Made by a program: the position numbers and the translations under genes. From JACVRX01 sp035697245 (GTDB lineage: Bacteria; Actinomycetota; Actinomycetes; Jiangellales; Jiangellaceae), in assembly GCA_035697245.1 (NCBI GenBank), contig DASSDH010000172.1, positions 1 to 15,460 of the forward strand: 15,460 bases of DNA, read 5' to 3'. Position 1 is the first letter of the stretch; each line of letters begins with the position of its first letter. The notes under the pieces are model-generated. The model searched no databases and was not told where the DNA came from. It worked only from the letters and a program-made list of their open reading frames with translations. Below are positions 15,383-15,460 of the stretch, in pieces.

Positions 15383-15400
15383 CGGCGGGCTATCCCGCCG
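15383..15400. terminator. Hairpin between convergent gene ends
   Basis: cggcggg (15383-15389) and cccgccg (15394-15400) form a 7-bp all-GC stem around a ctat loop. It lies 15 bases after the deacetylase stop and overlaps the stop codon of the putative minus-strand gene. There is no T tract. Confidence 0.5.
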
Positions 15401-15460
15401 GGGGCGGCGCGAGGGGATGCGGCATGCAGAGCTCGTCGTACTCGGCGATCACGATGCGCT
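15390..15460 (-). CDS. Possible C-terminus of a minus-strand gene (5' part outside window)
   Basis: One minus-strand frame is open from the window edge to TAG at 15392-15390 and ends RIVIAEYDELCMPHPLAPPP-AG. The sequence is protein-like and is placed as a convergent neighbour with a hairpin at its stop. With only 22 codons visible no family can be named; the other two minus frames give an early stop or an Arg/Ala-rich string. Confidence 0.35.
   Translation of the reverse strand, partial: RIVIAEYDELCMPHPLAPPPAG

Overview
The window is GC-rich chromosomal DNA (strong G/C at third codon positions, several GTG starts, start codons preceded directly by TANNNT -10 boxes). This points to a high-GC actinobacterium. 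Protein style (secreted proteins with GDWNGDG repeats, polysaccharide-locus methyltransferases, ALTFDAG-type deacetylase) makes me favour Acidimicrobiia, but this is an inference and no rRNA or marker gene is present.

Layout. 1-1188 (-): 5' part of a membrane-anchored sulfatase/alkaline-phosphatase-superfamily protein, cut by the window edge. 1189-1749: divergent intergenic region holding a short minus-strand frame (1341-1514) whose last 18 residues match the C-terminus of a large secreted protein 9 kb away. 1750-3678 (+): polytopic GT-C-like membrane protein, followed 7 bases later by a frameshifted family-4-type glycosyltransferase (3686-4614, +). 4597-5535 (-): frameshifted SAM methyltransferase converging on it. 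5631-7487 (+): a glycosyltransferase fused in frame to a second SAM methyltransferase. 7495-9153 (-): secreted protein with a lysozyme-like region plus GDWNGDG repeats. 9386-10240 (+): second secreted protein with the same repeats. 10377-13613 (-): large secreted PQQ-type sugar dehydrogenase with a PKD domain and a PLL/DUF346-type lectin propeller. 13744-14691 (+): secreted PLL-type propeller. 14704-15368 (+): NodB polysaccharide deacetylase, probably once the C-terminal half of the preceding protein. 15390-15460 (-): possible 3' end of another gene.

The genes read as a cell-surface glycan locus. Membrane and cytosolic glycosyltransferases and methyltransferases would build or decorate a surface polysaccharide. 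Secreted enzymes (deacetylase, sugar dehydrogenase, lysozyme-like protein) and repeat or propeller modules would bind or modify it outside the cell. No single known pathway can be named from sequence alone.

Quality warning. At least four genes carry single-base frame breaks, several in homopolymers (G run at 4775-4781, G run at 8121-8124, GGAAGGG at 4157-4163, CCGGC at 15226-15230), plus one in-frame amber codon exactly where a conserved Trp is expected. Homopolymer sequencing or assembly error is the simplest explanation for most; real decay cannot be excluded. No tRNA, rRNA, CRISPR array, insertion sequence or attachment site was seen.
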